From positions 327,501 through 391,500 of the forward strand of contig OY970828.1 of the NCBI GenBank assembly GCA_963853835.1: a stretch of 64,000 bases of DNA, read 5' to 3'. Within the stretch, counting starts at the first letter, position 1. Each line of letters opens with the position of its first letter. Positions 1 through 13,025 of this stretch are shown here, piece after piece. A program made the position numbers and the translations under genes. The DNA comes from Calendula officinalis. Its lineage: Eukaryota > Streptophyta > Magnoliopsida > Asterales > Asteraceae. A model generated the notes under the pieces. It ran no database searches. It was given only the letters and a program-made list of their open reading frames with translations, and was not told where the DNA came from.

Positions 1-2
1 CA

Positions 3-986
3 CTAGTTAGTTGTAAACATCTAACTAACCTCTCTCTTATACGAAGTAGTAAATATATTGTTACCTCGTTTAAACACGTGACCGATATGGGCTTGTTTTT
101 GCTCTCCGAGGGGTGCAGAGGGCTCGAATCCGTTCGGTTCGGCGGGTTTTCTAAAGTTAGTGACGCCGGTTTCGCTTCGGTTCTCAATTCTTGTAATAGT
201 TTGAAAAAAATCGAGGTTAAAAACGCTCCGCTTTTGACCGATTTGACTTTTCGGGACGTGAGTAATGCGCATAGGTCACTTGCGGAAGTAAAATTGGTGT
301 CGTGCAATTCAATTACGAGCGATGCGGTGTGTGAAATATCGATGTGTCATTCGTTGGAGGTTTTGGATTTGGTCGGGTGTCGAAGTGTTGCGGATCCGTG
401 TCTTGGAAACGTTTCGTGTCTTGCGTTGTTGACTTTTTTGAATTTGGGTGGTTCGGATGTAACCGATTCGGGTATGGCGGTTTTAGGTAAAGGAAATGCT
501 CCTATTTCATCCTTATCGTTAAGAGGTTGTAAAAGGGTAACCGATTACGGGATTAAGAAGTTGTTAAAAAGTGAAGGGAAAATTTGCAAGAATTTGACGT
601 CTTTGGATCTCGGGCACATGCCCGGGATCACGGATAACGCGATTAAAATAATTGCCGATGTTTGTGTCGGGCTTACGGAATTGTGTGTTAGGAATTGTTT
701 TCATGTAACGGATGCATCCGTTAAGGTTTTGGCTTTAAAGGGAAGTGAGAGTAAAGTTTTAAGGAGTGTTGATCTTTATAATTGCACCGCGTTATCGGTT
801 GAATCTTTTAATTTTTTGAAAAAACCGTTTTTTCGTGGTTTGAAATGGATCGGAATTGGACGGACGAGATTGATTTGTGGTGATGATCGGTTGGAGGAAA
901 TTTACAGGGAAAGACGATGGTTGAGTATATGTGTAGATGGGTGTGAGGTTGGGTGTCATGATGGATGGCAATTTCACAAGTTTTGA
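3..986 (+). CDS. F-box/LRR-repeat protein (FBL10-like), 3' part, cut by window edge
   Basis: The reading frame is open from the left edge (base 3) to TGA at 984-986, giving 327 residues; the first ATG in the window is not the start, because leucine-rich sequence (LTNLSLIRSS) continues in frame upstream of it. The protein is built of cysteine-containing leucine-rich repeats of the RNI/AMN1 type, about 25 residues each, with the typical 'L..L.L..C..VTD.G' pattern (for example SLSLRGCKRVTDYGIK, LTELCVRNCFHVTDAS). It ends in a Cys/His/Trp-rich tail, CEVGCHDGWQFH. In this family an N-terminal F-box binds SKP1 of SCF ubiquitin ligases and the LRRs bind the substrate. The F-box itself would lie left of the window, so it is inferred. 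The tail resembles Arabidopsis F-box/LRR protein 10 as I remember it. The gene runs convergently towards GPAT9. Confidence 0.75.
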   Translation, partial: LVSCKHLTNLSLIRSSKYIVTSFKHVTDMGLFLLSEGCRGLESVRFGGFSKVSDAGFASVLNSCNSLKKIEVKNAPLLTDLTFRDVSNAHRSLAEVKLVSCNSITSDAVCEISMCHSLEVLDLVGCRSVADPCLGNVSCLALLTFLNLGGSDVTDSGMAVLGKGNAPISSLSLRGCKRVTDYGIKKLLKSEGKICKNLTSLDLGHMPGITDNAIKIIADVCVGLTELCVRNCFHVTDASVKVLALKGSESKVLRSVDLYNCTALSVESFNFLKKPFFRGLKWIGIGRTRLICGDDRLEEIYRERRWLSICVDGCEVGCHDGWQFHKF

Positions 987-1520
987 GAGTCTTTTGGTTA
1001 CAATTATAGTTAATGGAATGGAGCTTTAATGTTTTACCAATTTCACCCTCTATATTACCAGTAAGAATTTGTTCATGACTTTTTAACATGTATGCAAAAT
1101 CCTTAATCAAATGGATAGTGATTTGTTGTACAAATTTGATATGTAGGGACGACTGAGATATCAAGCGCATTTTTAGCAACTTACACATGTTTTTTTTTAT
1201 ATTTATAAATCTACAATACTATAATAACTACAGGCTATGGAGAACATGTTCCAACACCTTACAAAGTATTAATAAATTTTAATCAACACACTTACTATAA
1301 TGGTATATTAGAGATAAAATCATTGTTTCTATTAATCTTACATAATTCCTACACAAAGGAAAATTGGATAAGTATGGTTGCAACACGAAAGATAAATAAA
1401 AACGATATACAAAACTAAAAGCCAACTCAAAAACGACAACGTTTAAAGGAAGTATTTGAAGAGCCGAAGGGGTATAAGAGAAAATGGAGATATAGAGACG
1501 TAAATTTCCATTTCTAACCT
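987..1520. other. Convergent intergenic spacer / 3' UTRs
   Basis: AT-rich spacer between the stops of two convergent genes. It must hold both 3' UTRs and polyadenylation signals. I see no ORF, tRNA or clear repeat in it. Confidence 0.5.
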
Positions 1521-4500
1521 TTACTTTTCTTCCAACCGACGGAGCACTGATTCAGCAAAACTTTGTTGCCTGCACAATATTGAAAAATAAAATTCCCTAT
1601 GTAATTAAAAAGAAATATTGGCAACGTTATTAATACATAGACCAACTTGCATAAACTGTTACCAACAAACAAACTTTTAACCCAAAAAAACAGAAGAGAA
1701 TCAAAATTGCCATGTCAGCATCAATTGCATAAATTAGCAAGATACTAGTATAAACTAATTTCTAACTCTAACTACAATCTACCAAATTATCTAAAATAGC
1801 AGCATATTTAGTTTACAAATATAACAATAATTTACCTAGAAATCAGAAATAATTTGACTTGTAATTATTCCTGATTTCTCGGTAAAATATTGCTACTTTT
1901 GAAAAAAAGTAAAAATTTATTGCTATTTTGTAGAATTTTGGTAGCTGGTTGCATTGTATAGTTTCTTGTTATTTTGTGCAATTTTCCCTTAGGAAAAAGA
2001 CAAATTTATCCACACAACAGCTGCCACGTCATTGTTTTTTTGGTATGAGAAATTACAGGCTATTTTGTAAAAATATTTGTTTTTGGCCAAAATGTGACAA
2101 GTCCCATGTTTATTTTATTTTAGTAAAATTAACATTAAACTTATATGAATTGTAAAAAACAAACTTACTTGCGTTCTCTATGTTTGGGGCTAGGGCGGGA
2201 ATATTTCAAATATCCATCCCAAGGAACCATCTTTAGACCAGCTCGAACTGATATAATATGCCTAACCCTACAAACAAATAAAATAAAAAATTAAAATTAA
2301 AATTAAAATTAGACACCAGGGGCAATTATGTAATTTAGAGTTAAGAGGAAGTTATTAAACCGTTCTGCAAACTCGATAGCTGTTTCTCCAGGTTTTATTT
2401 TTTGTGGCTCAAGGTACCAAACATCACAAACAACAGCCCATGATGTCATCAATTGTAATAGGTGAGTTGTGAATGATTGTCTGCAAAATTAAATAATTTT
2501 TTAATATATAATTTAATTGAAGAAAATTAAAAAAAAATTAACTTCAAAAAAAAAAAGAAATCGGAAGGAAATGTCTTACTTTTTGCTATTCCAGAAGGCG
2601 TCCACGAAGATTTTGTTGTACTTGATTGCAATTGGGCAAACAGTGGCTCCAAGTTCAAATGCACCCTAAAAAACAGATTATCTACGAGTTAATTAATATA
2701 ACTAATTAAGTAATTAGATATAAAGTTAAAATATTTTAAAAAGCTGGAATATATATTAAAAAAATATATTAATGTGTTAAATTTATGAATAATTAATGTG
2801 TAAAATTTCATCACACTGTGTAAACTAGGGCTCAAAAAGCTAGAATATTTATACAAAAATTATTTCCAATAGCCAAGCTTATTTCAAGTATTTAAAAAAA
2901 ATTACTTCAATAACACAACTTGTTTCAAATATACATACAAAAGTTACATAAAAACAAGTCAAAAACCGTTTACAAAAGTCTAAGAATATTTTTATTTTTT
3001 TTTAAATTCCGAGTTAATTATATACATATTTATATAAGAAACATACCTTTTTAAACATAACAGTGTAGTGATTATTTACACAAGTTCCTTCTGGGAATAT
3101 AAGTAGAGGATTATTATCAGCTCCTTCAACATGTTCCCTTAACCTGAATTTTGCGAATTCATATCATAAGTTTTATTTGTAAACTATATTAACAAATAAA
3201 TAAATAAAATGGACAAAATTTATATTAAACAAACTTTTTACATACTTTCTTGCTACAATTTCACGATCCTTTGCTTCTGAACGATTAAACCATATGCACC
3301 CTACACTTTCCAAAATTGTACTTTGCAGAAGTCCTACATGAAAAGTCAAACATGGGTCAAACATGCATACAAAGCTCATGCTTTTTAAGATTTGAACCAA
3401 TATATTATATAGTTAGAGAGAGAGAGAGAGAGGAATTTGTGAATGTGTTTGGTGTGCAGCAAGAAAGAGAGCTCATTTGACCATTTTACCCTCATGTGTA
3501 ATGCACATGGAGACTTAACATAAATATTAACGCCCATTAGCATAAAATGATACATTTAAAAGCTTGTATATGTTTTAGGACTATCGGGTCAACTCGACCT
3601 GTTCAACCTTTATTCCTTTCTAAAAAATGACTCGTTTTGACATGAACAAATTACGATCATGTAAACTTTCTTTTATTATCAAAATTAAAGTAAATAATAA
3701 AAATTAACCTTTGTTAAATTATATTAAAACATGAAATATAAACATACCAACCCATCCAGGGTGCTTTTGCATTATAACAGCAAATGCAGTCATCTGTTCT
3801 AAAACTATGAAATCAATCATTGATGTATGATTCGCCACAAACACCTGTTCATCAAACAATCAAATACTAATATAAGAAATTAAATATAATCATTTATCAG
3901 AAATAAATATTGAGGAAAATGTAATAAAAAAGCAATATACTTTAAAAGGTGTTTTATTTCGGTAATTATAGTGTTAAAAATGTAAAAAATAATAACCAAA
4001 TAGAACAAAAAAATAAGCTTTTTTCATTACCAGTTAAGAACGAAAAATTTTCAAGGGAAAAATGTCATAAAAAAACCAATATACGTTAGTGGATGGTCCA
4101 TTTTGGTAATTATAATTTTTTTATCGGTCAATTTCGGTAATTATAGCGTTAAAACGTGAAAATAAGAATCACATATGGCCAAAAAGAACTTTAAATTTCC
4201 ATATAGGGATGAATAAAAATTAATTACCAAATAAGTCCTCAGGCTAGAAACTTATAACTACCAAACAGACCATAAAAAGCTATAATTACCAAAACAAACC
4301 ACTGTCTAAAGTATATTTCCAATTTTTGGCATTTTCCCAAACTTGTATTACCAAAGTAGGCCGGATCAAAAAAACTTGTAATTACCAACAGACCTTAAAA
4401 AATTGTAATTATAAAGTAAATTGCTATTAAATGACATTTTCCCTTAATATTAAATGCAAAAAAAAAAAAAAAAAAAAAAAACTAGACTTTTTACCTGTCG

Positions 4501-6158
4501 AGGCCTTGCACATGGTCGAGGACCATGATACTTAACAACCCCCGTCCATGATGCAACAAAGAAGCTGCATATTAACTCAACCAGAGCCCTCTGCAACTCA
4601 TATAAAATTAACCATGGTTAAACATAATGATGGCCATAATTTAATCACAAAATTAAATGTATGGAAGTGTCATACCTCTAATCTTTTCCTTAATTTATCG
4701 TGCCCTTTTAGTAACAAATGAACAGGAATGTAACACGAAAGGAATATTATCCATCCTAATGTCAGGATAAGAACCCTGCAGTATGATTATGAACAAGAAA
4801 TGAAGAACAAAATAGTTACAAAATGATACCCACAAAATGCATGAATGTAATATATTTAAACATGGTTTAAGGATTTAGTACTTAAAATTATAAATAAATC
4901 ATAATTCTTGAAATGATTGGAGTTTGGGAAAAGGGGCAAACTAGTAATTGCGAATATATATAATCCAATTCTTGATATGTCACGGGTAAATGTCATAGAA
5001 TAGCAATATACTTCAGGCAGCGGTCCGTTTTGGTAATTATAACTTTTTAACGCCCATTTTGGTAATTACAAGTTTTTTTAGCCGCCCTAGTTTGGTAATT
5101 AAAGGTTTTTGTTCCTATGTGGTAGTCAAATAAGTATTTATAACGCTATGTGTTGATACTAAAATATAATATTTCCATGTAATATGCAATCAAATAGGAA
5201 AAGAAAAGGTTACCTCCCGGGGAAAAGAATCCCATATCTAACTACAACTCCCAAACACCATAATGGGAATAAATAAATATTCCAATTCCAAGGTTCTGGA
5301 GGATTTGACTTGAAACATCGTGTGAAAGAGTCCTGAATTTAAAAAAATTATGGTAAATAATCATTAAATGAAAAAAAATAACAGGTAAGTTCATTTGAAG
5401 CAGCTTAAACTGTATAATTAGGCCTCGTGTTTATCTATCAGGTTCAGTTTATTGGCTTTTTCACCCTTTAAAGAAGCTCATAAGCTGTTCAAACTTCAAA
5501 TAAGGGGGTCTATGGGTAAGCTTATTTATACAAATGATTAGCTTATTGTGTTATCAAAACACTATCAGATCAAATTTATTGTTTGGATAAAAGCTTGTGT
5601 GATGGACTTAGGAGCTTAGTTAGGTGAAGCAAATTGAAATAAGCTTACGTTAATCTGATTCAAAGATAACCAAACACCCAGCTAAATAATATACAGTCCT
5701 TAATCCTGATTCTGGTTCATTGTCAAAATAATGATCCAAACGTGTAAGCAATTAGCTCTAACATTGCATAAACTATATCTAAACATAGATTATTAACTAA
5801 CGTAACAGGAATAACCAATTCGCACACATAAAATGAAATTCGTTAGAATGACATAAACAAAAAGTTAAAATCAAAACCGATAACATAAATTGAAGAATTA
5901 CATCAACAATGGCGCCAGCAGCTTCCGTTAACGTCGGCGATATATCCAATAAATCGCGCCTACACAAAATTTTCAATCAATCAAAATCAGTAATTCCAAA
6001 CAACTTACAATCTGATTCATATAAAATTGTGCTATAGGATTGAAGAATTACAATCGAAGCTTTGCATGAGGTTGTTGAATTGAATCGGTAGGTAAATAAT
6101 CTTCGATATTGGGGCGATCTAGGTCTAATTCGGAGCTTGATGAGGTTAGCTTGCTCAT
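1521..6158 (-). CDS. GPAT9: Glycerol-3-phosphate acyltransferase 9 (GPAT9), 12 exons, complete
   Basis: ER-membrane acyltransferase that adds the sn-1 acyl chain to glycerol-3-phosphate, the first committed step of membrane lipid and triacylglycerol synthesis. Coding exons (minus strand): 6052-6158, 5902-5959, 5214-5332, 4676-4775, 4495-4590, 3748-3844, 3246-3333, 3047-3143, 2580-2665, 2361-2480, 2169-2267, 1521-1569. All junctions are GT-AG and keep frame; the sum is 1116 nt, or 371 residues, close to the ~376 of Arabidopsis GPAT9. The N-terminus is MSKLTSSSSELDLDRPNIED. Two hydrophobic stretches follow (around YLFPLWCLGVVVRYGILFP and VLILTLGWIIFLSCYIPVHL). Acyltransferase motifs are visible: NHTSMID (HX4D), GCIWFNRSEAKDR, FPEGTC, and VCPIAIKYNK. 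The last exon ends LRRLEEK. Introns contain a poly(A) run (4456-4480), a GA repeat (about 3415-3433) and a MITE. The ATG at 6158 is the first in frame with the conserved N-terminus. Confidence 0.93.
4053..4444. mobile_element. MITE-like inverted repeat inside a GPAT9 intron
   Basis: The two ends are inverted copies: AAGGGAAAAATGTCAT at the left, and its near complement (AAGGGAAAATGTCATTTAA on the minus strand) at the right. Further inward both arms carry the paired phrase TTTTGGTAATTATA. There is no ORF. A shorter relative of the same family starts near 4986 in the next intron (GGTAAATGTCATAGAATAGC). I could not fix a target-site duplication, so the superfamily is open. Confidence 0.5.
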
Positions 6159-7326
6159 GGTGATGCCACGTTTGAGGAATGGTAAGAAAGGGGGATTATT
6201 GATATTGACTGTTGACCATACGTTATAATATGGATTTGGGCTGGGTTTCGGGTCAAACCAACTCGACCCATTTCACAACTACCAATCGACACACAAAGAA
6301 CAAAAAATAGCATATTCGATTAAAAGTTATTTTCTTTTCTTTATACATCATTTTTGGGGGAAGTCATAACTTATGTGCTAGCATTGATAAACAAACAAAT
6401 AACAATACATTTACATAGTAAATTTAAATTAAAATATATATTTTCTTAACTGCCGCGTGGCCGAGTTTATATTCATGATGTACGCGATCTAACTGTTGCA
6501 ATGAATATTTTTGTATTTTCTTATTGTTATCTAGTAAATATTTACTTAGTAAATGATCATACAAGTAACCTTTAGAAAATCATTAGCAACTCTTATCATT
6601 AAGCAACAACCAGATGGTTTTTATATGGCTTACTGTTTCTTGTATACTCTCATTGGTTTCTTGTATACTTAATACTCTTATCGAACATATGGTTGTGTAC
6701 GATTATTGCAAGCATCAGTCCCTATTATCTAAATACATAGTAAAAAACAAAGAAGATTGTTTGCTCCCAACTGTGGTGGAAACTAATACCGTCAGTTTTG
6801 CCAAATCAGCGTTACGTTAGCTCACTCTCCAACCGACATTAAACTGACGTACACATGCCAACAATACATCTTCCTTTTAATTTTTTGAGACTCACCATTA
6901 CAAAAAACCCTTTTGGGCCCCACCCACCAACTCACGAGCTCTTCCCCTCTCGTCTCCACACTGGCGAAAGCCAAACTGGCGGGACAAGTGATCTTGTGGT
7001 GCCAATGGTTTGATCCCGCCAATCAAACTCACTTGCCAACTAACGTGACCATTGGGAGCACTCTTATTAGGAATAGCTTAAATTTGATGCATGGTTAGTT
7101 ACATGGTTAGGAATAACTCACTTAATCTACTCATACTTGTCCACGATGAGATTTAAACACATGACCAATTGATAATAAGTAACATATTACTTATTATACC
7201 GATATTATTAAACTATAAGTCCTTTATCACTCAAACATGGACTACCACCCCACATCCTAGATAAACCCACCAAAAAATCCTAAAAATCAAAATCCCAAAA
7301 ACCATTTGTCTTTTCGCAGATGAAAA
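6159..7326. other. Bidirectional promoter region with a MITE-like repeat
   Basis: This spacer separates the divergent GPAT9 (-) and PrmC-like (+) genes and must contain both promoters. About 6770-7070 looks like an inserted repeat: it starts TGCTCCCAA and ends with the inverted TTGGGAGCA, and contains 'GCCAAATCAGCGTTACGT', a phrase that recurs in modified form near 16317 (GCCAAATCAGTGTCACGT). At 7130-7170 a short stretch resembles the 3' part of a tRNA-derived SINE. Short ORFs here have no family resemblance. Confidence 0.4.
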
Positions 7327-8693
7327 ATGAATCTTACAAGTTTGGCGCGAATCTCATTTCTCTCAATCACATTCGCATCAAGAACACTCAATACCTCCAT
7401 TGCATGTAATTGTAAACCCATTTCACGTTCCCCACTTTCTAATTCATCAACTTCCATAAACCCTAAAACCCCAATTTTTCTCCGGCCACCAATTTTCACG
7501 GCAACCCTAACCGACCTCAAAAAATGGCAAAATTGGGCGAGAACCCTAGCCTCATCAGTCGGTTCATCATTCACAGATTCAGATAACGGTCCAGACTCAA
7601 CCAATTTACACAGAGAACTCAACTGGTTCATCGAAGACGCTGTACACAACCCTAATTTACTTCTAACTCAAATCGACACTGAAAGCGACACCCTTTTGCA
7701 ATTACGAGCTGATTTGATCGATTTGTACTCGTTATGGAAGCAACGAATTGAAAACCGAAGGCCGTTTCAGTATATTGTAGGTTGTGAGCATTGGAGGGAT
7801 TTGGTTTTAAGTGTTGAAGAAGGGGTTTTGATTCCTAGACCTGAAACTGAAATCATCGTTGATTTGGTTAATGATTTGATTCAGAAAAATGATGAATTGA
7901 AGGAGGGTTTGTGGGTCGATTTGGGCACTGGTAGTGGAGCAATTGCTATTGGAATTGGGAAGATTTTAGGGGATTTGGGGAGAGTTGTTGCTACTGATTT
8001 GAGTCATGTTGCTGTTCAAGTTGCTTCATACAATGTAAAAAGGTATAATTTGCAGGTAATTTGGGCATTTTTGAAGTTTTGATATAGTAATTAAAAATCG
8101 TTAAAAACAGGCAATTTTGACCTAAAAAGTACATTTATATATTAATTTTTTGGCATAATATGTACAGATTAACTAAAAAGACTCATTATATAATATCTCA
8201 GGATAAGATTTTTATAAAGCAAGGATCATGGTTTGAACCGTTGAGTGAGTTTGAAGGACAAATTTCAGGGCTTGTAAGCAATCCACCATACATACCCAGT
8301 TGCCACATCAGCAGGCTTCAAGCTGAAGTTGGTAAACATGAACCAATACTTGCATTAGATGGTGGTCAAGATGGCATGTTTGACCTTTTGCACATTTGCA
8401 ATAATGCTGCAAAAATGCTAAAAAGTGGCGGTTTTTTCGCTCTTGAGGTAATGAACTTGTGCCCATTTTAATCCCAGTGATTTTTTTATTTTATTATATT
8501 TCTATCATTTTTTAATTCGTGCTGATTTTATAACTGTCTTATCGATATTTTTTGGCCGCAGACAAATGGTGAAGATCAATGCAGATTTCTTATAGACCAT
8601 ATGGAAACCGTTCACAAAGACAAATTTTGCAATCTCAAAATTGTACCAGATTTTGCTGGCATACAACGTTTTGTAACGGGCTTCAGATCATAA
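7327..8693 (+). CDS. Release factor glutamine methyltransferase, PrmC/HemK type, organellar
   Basis: SAM-dependent methyltransferase that, in this family, methylates the glutamine of the GGQ motif in peptide-chain release factors. Exons: 7327-8055, 8202-8447, 8562-8693, all phase-0 GT-AG junctions, total 368 residues. The first ~60 residues are rich in Ser/Thr/Arg/Pro and lack acidic residues, which suggests a chloroplast or mitochondrial transit peptide. The N-terminal helical domain is followed by EHWRDLVLSVEEGVLIPRPE, the SAM-binding motif DLGTGSGAIAIG (about residue 199) and ATDLS. The catalytic NPPYIP motif is in exon 2 (about residue 270), followed by LDGGQDG. Exon 3 encodes the conserved end, IVPDFAGIQRFVTGF. 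All signature residues are present, so the gene looks intact. It is transcribed away from GPAT9. The ATG at 7327 gives the transit peptide and is the only good start. Confidence 0.9.
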
Positions 8694-10996
8694 ATTAGTT
8701 AAAAGATTATTTGTAACATGTGACAGTTAATTACTCATTGTTCACAATATATGAGTTTCATTCAAATTATTTTTGGTTGATTTAGATTATTTTACATAAT
8801 GGTGTATGACTGTATTCCAATTTGGGCTGATTTAGATTATAAACATTTACATGATGGTGAATTCACACATGTGACAATTTTAACCCATTTTCCTTTTAAA
8901 TGGGTTGATTTAGAGCTGAACGGGTTGAATTTTCCCCAAAATGTAATTTTAATGCATATAATGAATAGACACCAAAATGGTTGTATCAAACTTTTTTTAG
9001 TGTTATAACAATATTGTTCTATTAATCGTGTTATCCATCACTAAAGTTGCAATCATTAAATGGTGTAAACTTAATAGTGTTGGGCCCATTTAAATTGCTA
9101 CTGTTGGGCTGAAATTATTGTAGTAATTGCGTTAATTGGGCTGAATTGATCCAAGCCCAAAAACAACTATGATAACTAATTTGGCTAAAGGTGGTGTATG
9201 ATAAAGTGACATATAGACAGTTACACCATTACATATGAGTAGAGAGAGCCGGAAAAACCTAACCGAGACGAAAACCAATCGAAACCGAACCGGATTAAAA
9301 TCGAAATCATGTAATGAGTTCGGTTTCAGTTCTATTGATTTTATTTCGGTTCGGTTTCTGGACTGAGGTCACTCCTATCCACAACCAAAAACCAATTGGT
9401 TTCGACTTCTCAATAACCAAAATATTATTGAATTAGAGTTTGGTTGAGTATAAACAAACCAAAAGAGCACACAAATAAGTATGAATGTTGTCTTTAGTAG
9501 GCTGTATGTGCTTCATTAGTGTGAAATGAAAATTTATATGCATTATCATATTATAAACAAAATAAATCAAATAATATAGTTACAAAGAAAACATTTGTTA
9601 GTATTTATTTTTTAAGCTACTTTTTCTTAAGTAAACAGCTCGTCAAATGTGAATTTGGGTCAAATGTCATATTTAACTATATTCAACTTTTTCTTTATTA
9701 TAATATCCATCACATGGTAAACTATATTCTCAAAGTTCAAACACCTTATTTGACATATGATTAGTAAAAATGAATATCTAAAATACTCTTTTCAACAAAT
9801 ATAAGGACGATTTTGTGCAAATCGTAACTTCTTTGCATATAATTCAATAACTTTTTAAAAGGATATTTTCCATATATAACGAGCTTTTTCAGGGTTATCG
9901 AGCTTTTGATTATGATGTACGTGACCTAACCGTTATCATGACTGTTTCTAAACCATCCTATGATTATATAGTAATGTTAACTTAGTGAAAAGATCGAGCT
10001 CATGATTTAAAGATCATTTAATGCGTCCTCTACTGCTAATGATTTATATGAAATACTATTTTTGGGTTACAGAAAAATATTGTATGTATTCTATTTCTAT
10101 ACGTACACGAAAGTGAAACTTTTGGTTGGTTTAACAAATGATAACGTACTACCCTAAACCATATCACACAAAATACCAAAATTAGTGAATAATATTCTAG
10201 TCGCAACTTGTCACGTCAAAAGCATGTGCCTTATTACCTCATTTTAGTATTTTACAGCCACCACAAAAGAACATCCGTAAGAACAAAACCTACCACAAAA
10301 GCCTGATTTTAAACTTATACTACAATAATCCCACTTGCCATAAACACCATTTCTATAATCCTATTTAGACAAATAAATCTTCAACTATAATCTCCTCTAG
10401 ATATTATCATTAATTAAAGTCATAAACTACTTTCGTATTGCATTATCATATTTAAATTTGTTCACATTTGATCATTGTACAACCTGATTACCCAATATAT
10501 TAATTATGTAACAGTAACTTACTAGGGTAGCAAGTAGTAAATGATGCGTCATTTGGCAACTTAATTACATGATAAACAAAAAAAGGCCGTTAAAAGATAA
10601 TTTGTTTTCTATTTGCATCATTATGTTACCGGCATGTCTATCAGTTTATCAAGTCATGAAGTTGCTAAAGGATCTAAATATATGACACAAAATTATATTT
10701 TAATGATTTAATTAAACATTGATTTTGTATAATAACCGAACACAGGACAAATATAATAAGACACAGTTATTTTAGTCCAAAGACCAAACTGAAGCCAATA
10801 TTGATCATAAACAAAACTAAATCTCAACATTTCCACTATTTTTCAATTCAATACCAAAAAAAAGAACCTTTACAAGAATCTCATATACCCAAATCACATA
10901 CAACCAAAACTTTACACATTTACATAACATTTATATACCTCCAAAAGTATTAAAAAACAAATTTAAAAAAAAGTTTAAATCTTCAACGAGCTTGCA
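8694..10996. other. Gene-poor spacer with a site II cluster and a 'CGAACCGAA' repeat
   Basis: No convincing gene. 9081-9159 holds four or more TGGGCC/TGGGCT-type motifs. About 9250-9440 is a patchwork of 'accgaaccg / cggttcggtt' phrases like those of small hAT-type MITEs elsewhere in the window (compare 61633-61846). The rest is AT-rich and unremarkable. The right end is the 3' flank of the kinase gene. Confidence 0.4.
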
Positions 10997-12930
10997 TTAA
11001 TTCGTTCGATCCCACACATCTGTCATAGTCGATTGTGATGTCATATTTGATGATACTAATGAATTTTCTGCATTATCAGAACCCGATGAAGTAGTATTAA
11101 ATGTATTCTTTTTTGGATCATTATTTGCACTCGGTGTTTTATTCGGATCGCTTCTAATTTTAAGATCCATGAAATCGGAAATTAGACCCGGTTTTGTGAT
11201 TTGGGTCTCATCGATTTGTATGTGGCCCGATAACATTTTGACCACAGTTGACATAACGGGCCGAAGTTTTGGGTTGTCTTGTGTGCATAAAAGCCCGATT
11301 TTTAAGTATTTACAAGCTTCTTCTGCATCAAAATCACCGTGCATTGCCGTGTCTACAAGCTCAACTAACTCATTCTTTTCATAAAGATCCCATGTCTGTT
11401 AAAAAAGATAATAAAATTAAATTAATTAGACTAAAAAAGATACATTTTGACTTTTCGGGTCAAAGATATTGTGTAATATGTTCAAGATTTAGTGGGTGTT
11501 TAGGGCATGAGTTTTATAGTCAAGTTCACATTTTTGGTACAAAATCCAAAATAATAAAATAGTGATAGACTAAAGTCCTTAAAGGGTATCTTTTACTCCT
11601 GAAAAAGATACATTTTGACTTTTGGGGTCAAACATACTGCTTAACATATTCAACATTAAGCAATAATCATATAATCACATAAGTTAAAATAAAAATATTA
11701 ATCACAAAATGAATAAATAATACTTACCCTTTCAAGAATATATTGTTCGTCAATAGGCAATAATGAATTTGTATTACATCTCCCACTAACAATTTCCACA
11801 AGAAGAACACCAAAACTATAAACATCCGCTCTACGTGTTAATTGGCCTCTAATTGCATATTCGGGTGCCAAATAACCACTAATACAAAAAAAAAAAAAAT
11901 TAGTAAATTTTGATTACGTACAAAGAGAACTTTTTAATCAAATAAAGAAATTAAAGACACGGGTCTTACATTGTTCCGGCCACTCGTGTGCTGACATGTG
12001 TCATATTTGCGGGAATTAATTTTGCTAAACCAAAATCTGAAATTTTGGGTGTTAAATCTTTATCAAGAAGAATATTACTTGCTTTAATATCGCGATGAAC
12101 TATATGTGGCCGTATTTCTTCATGAAGATAAGCAAGCCCGCGTGCAATTCCAATGCAAATTTTTGTTCGTGTTCTCCAACTAAATTGAATAGAACTATGG
12201 CCTCCACCTTTAAATTAAAAATAAATAAATAAATATTTTTTTAGAAATAAACCTGAAAATTAATGGGAAGCTTGCATCGAAAGGTAGTGAAATTTTCAAA
12301 ATTTTCCATTTAAGGTACCAAAATTTTCTCATGTCAATTAAAGGTATCAATGTTTTTTTATTCTGAACAAAATGAAGATCTTTATTATTTTTAGAAAGTC
12401 TTTTATTACATTTCAGTGAAATAAAAAAGTAATTATTTAGGTCAGAATTGGTTTTAATAGAGGTACTTGATTGTGAAAAATGGAAATTTGCCGAAATTAA
12501 TATGAAAATGTGAAAAAAAAATGCGAAATTAAGGAAAAAAAAGGTGAAGTTGAGAAATTACCAAGAAGGGTTTGAGACAAACTGTTATTTTCAATATAAT
12601 CGTATACTAAAATTCGATGATTCCCTTCAACACAACATCCAATAAGTTTTGCTAAATTTTCATGTTCAATATCATAAATCACTTTTATTTCGGTCAAAAA
12701 TTCCCGTGCTCCTTGTTTGGATTCAGCAGCAAGAACCTTTATAGCAGCATCTTTACCGTGTCTTAATCTTCCCTAAAAATGAAAATATTGTTAAACATTA
12801 ATAACAATTTAAGGAAATGAGTTTAGAGATTAACATACAAGTATATAAACATAGTCGAATAAGAACTCAAATAAAAAAATAAAAAATGTAAAAACTATTT
12901 CTGAACACTCATTTTAGATGTACTAATTAT

Positions 12931-13025
<95 letters not shown>

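Noticed and set aside
78..986. Start of the F-box/LRR gene at base 78
   Set aside because: The codon there is GTG and the frame with leucine-rich sequence continues to the window edge, so the real start lies outside.
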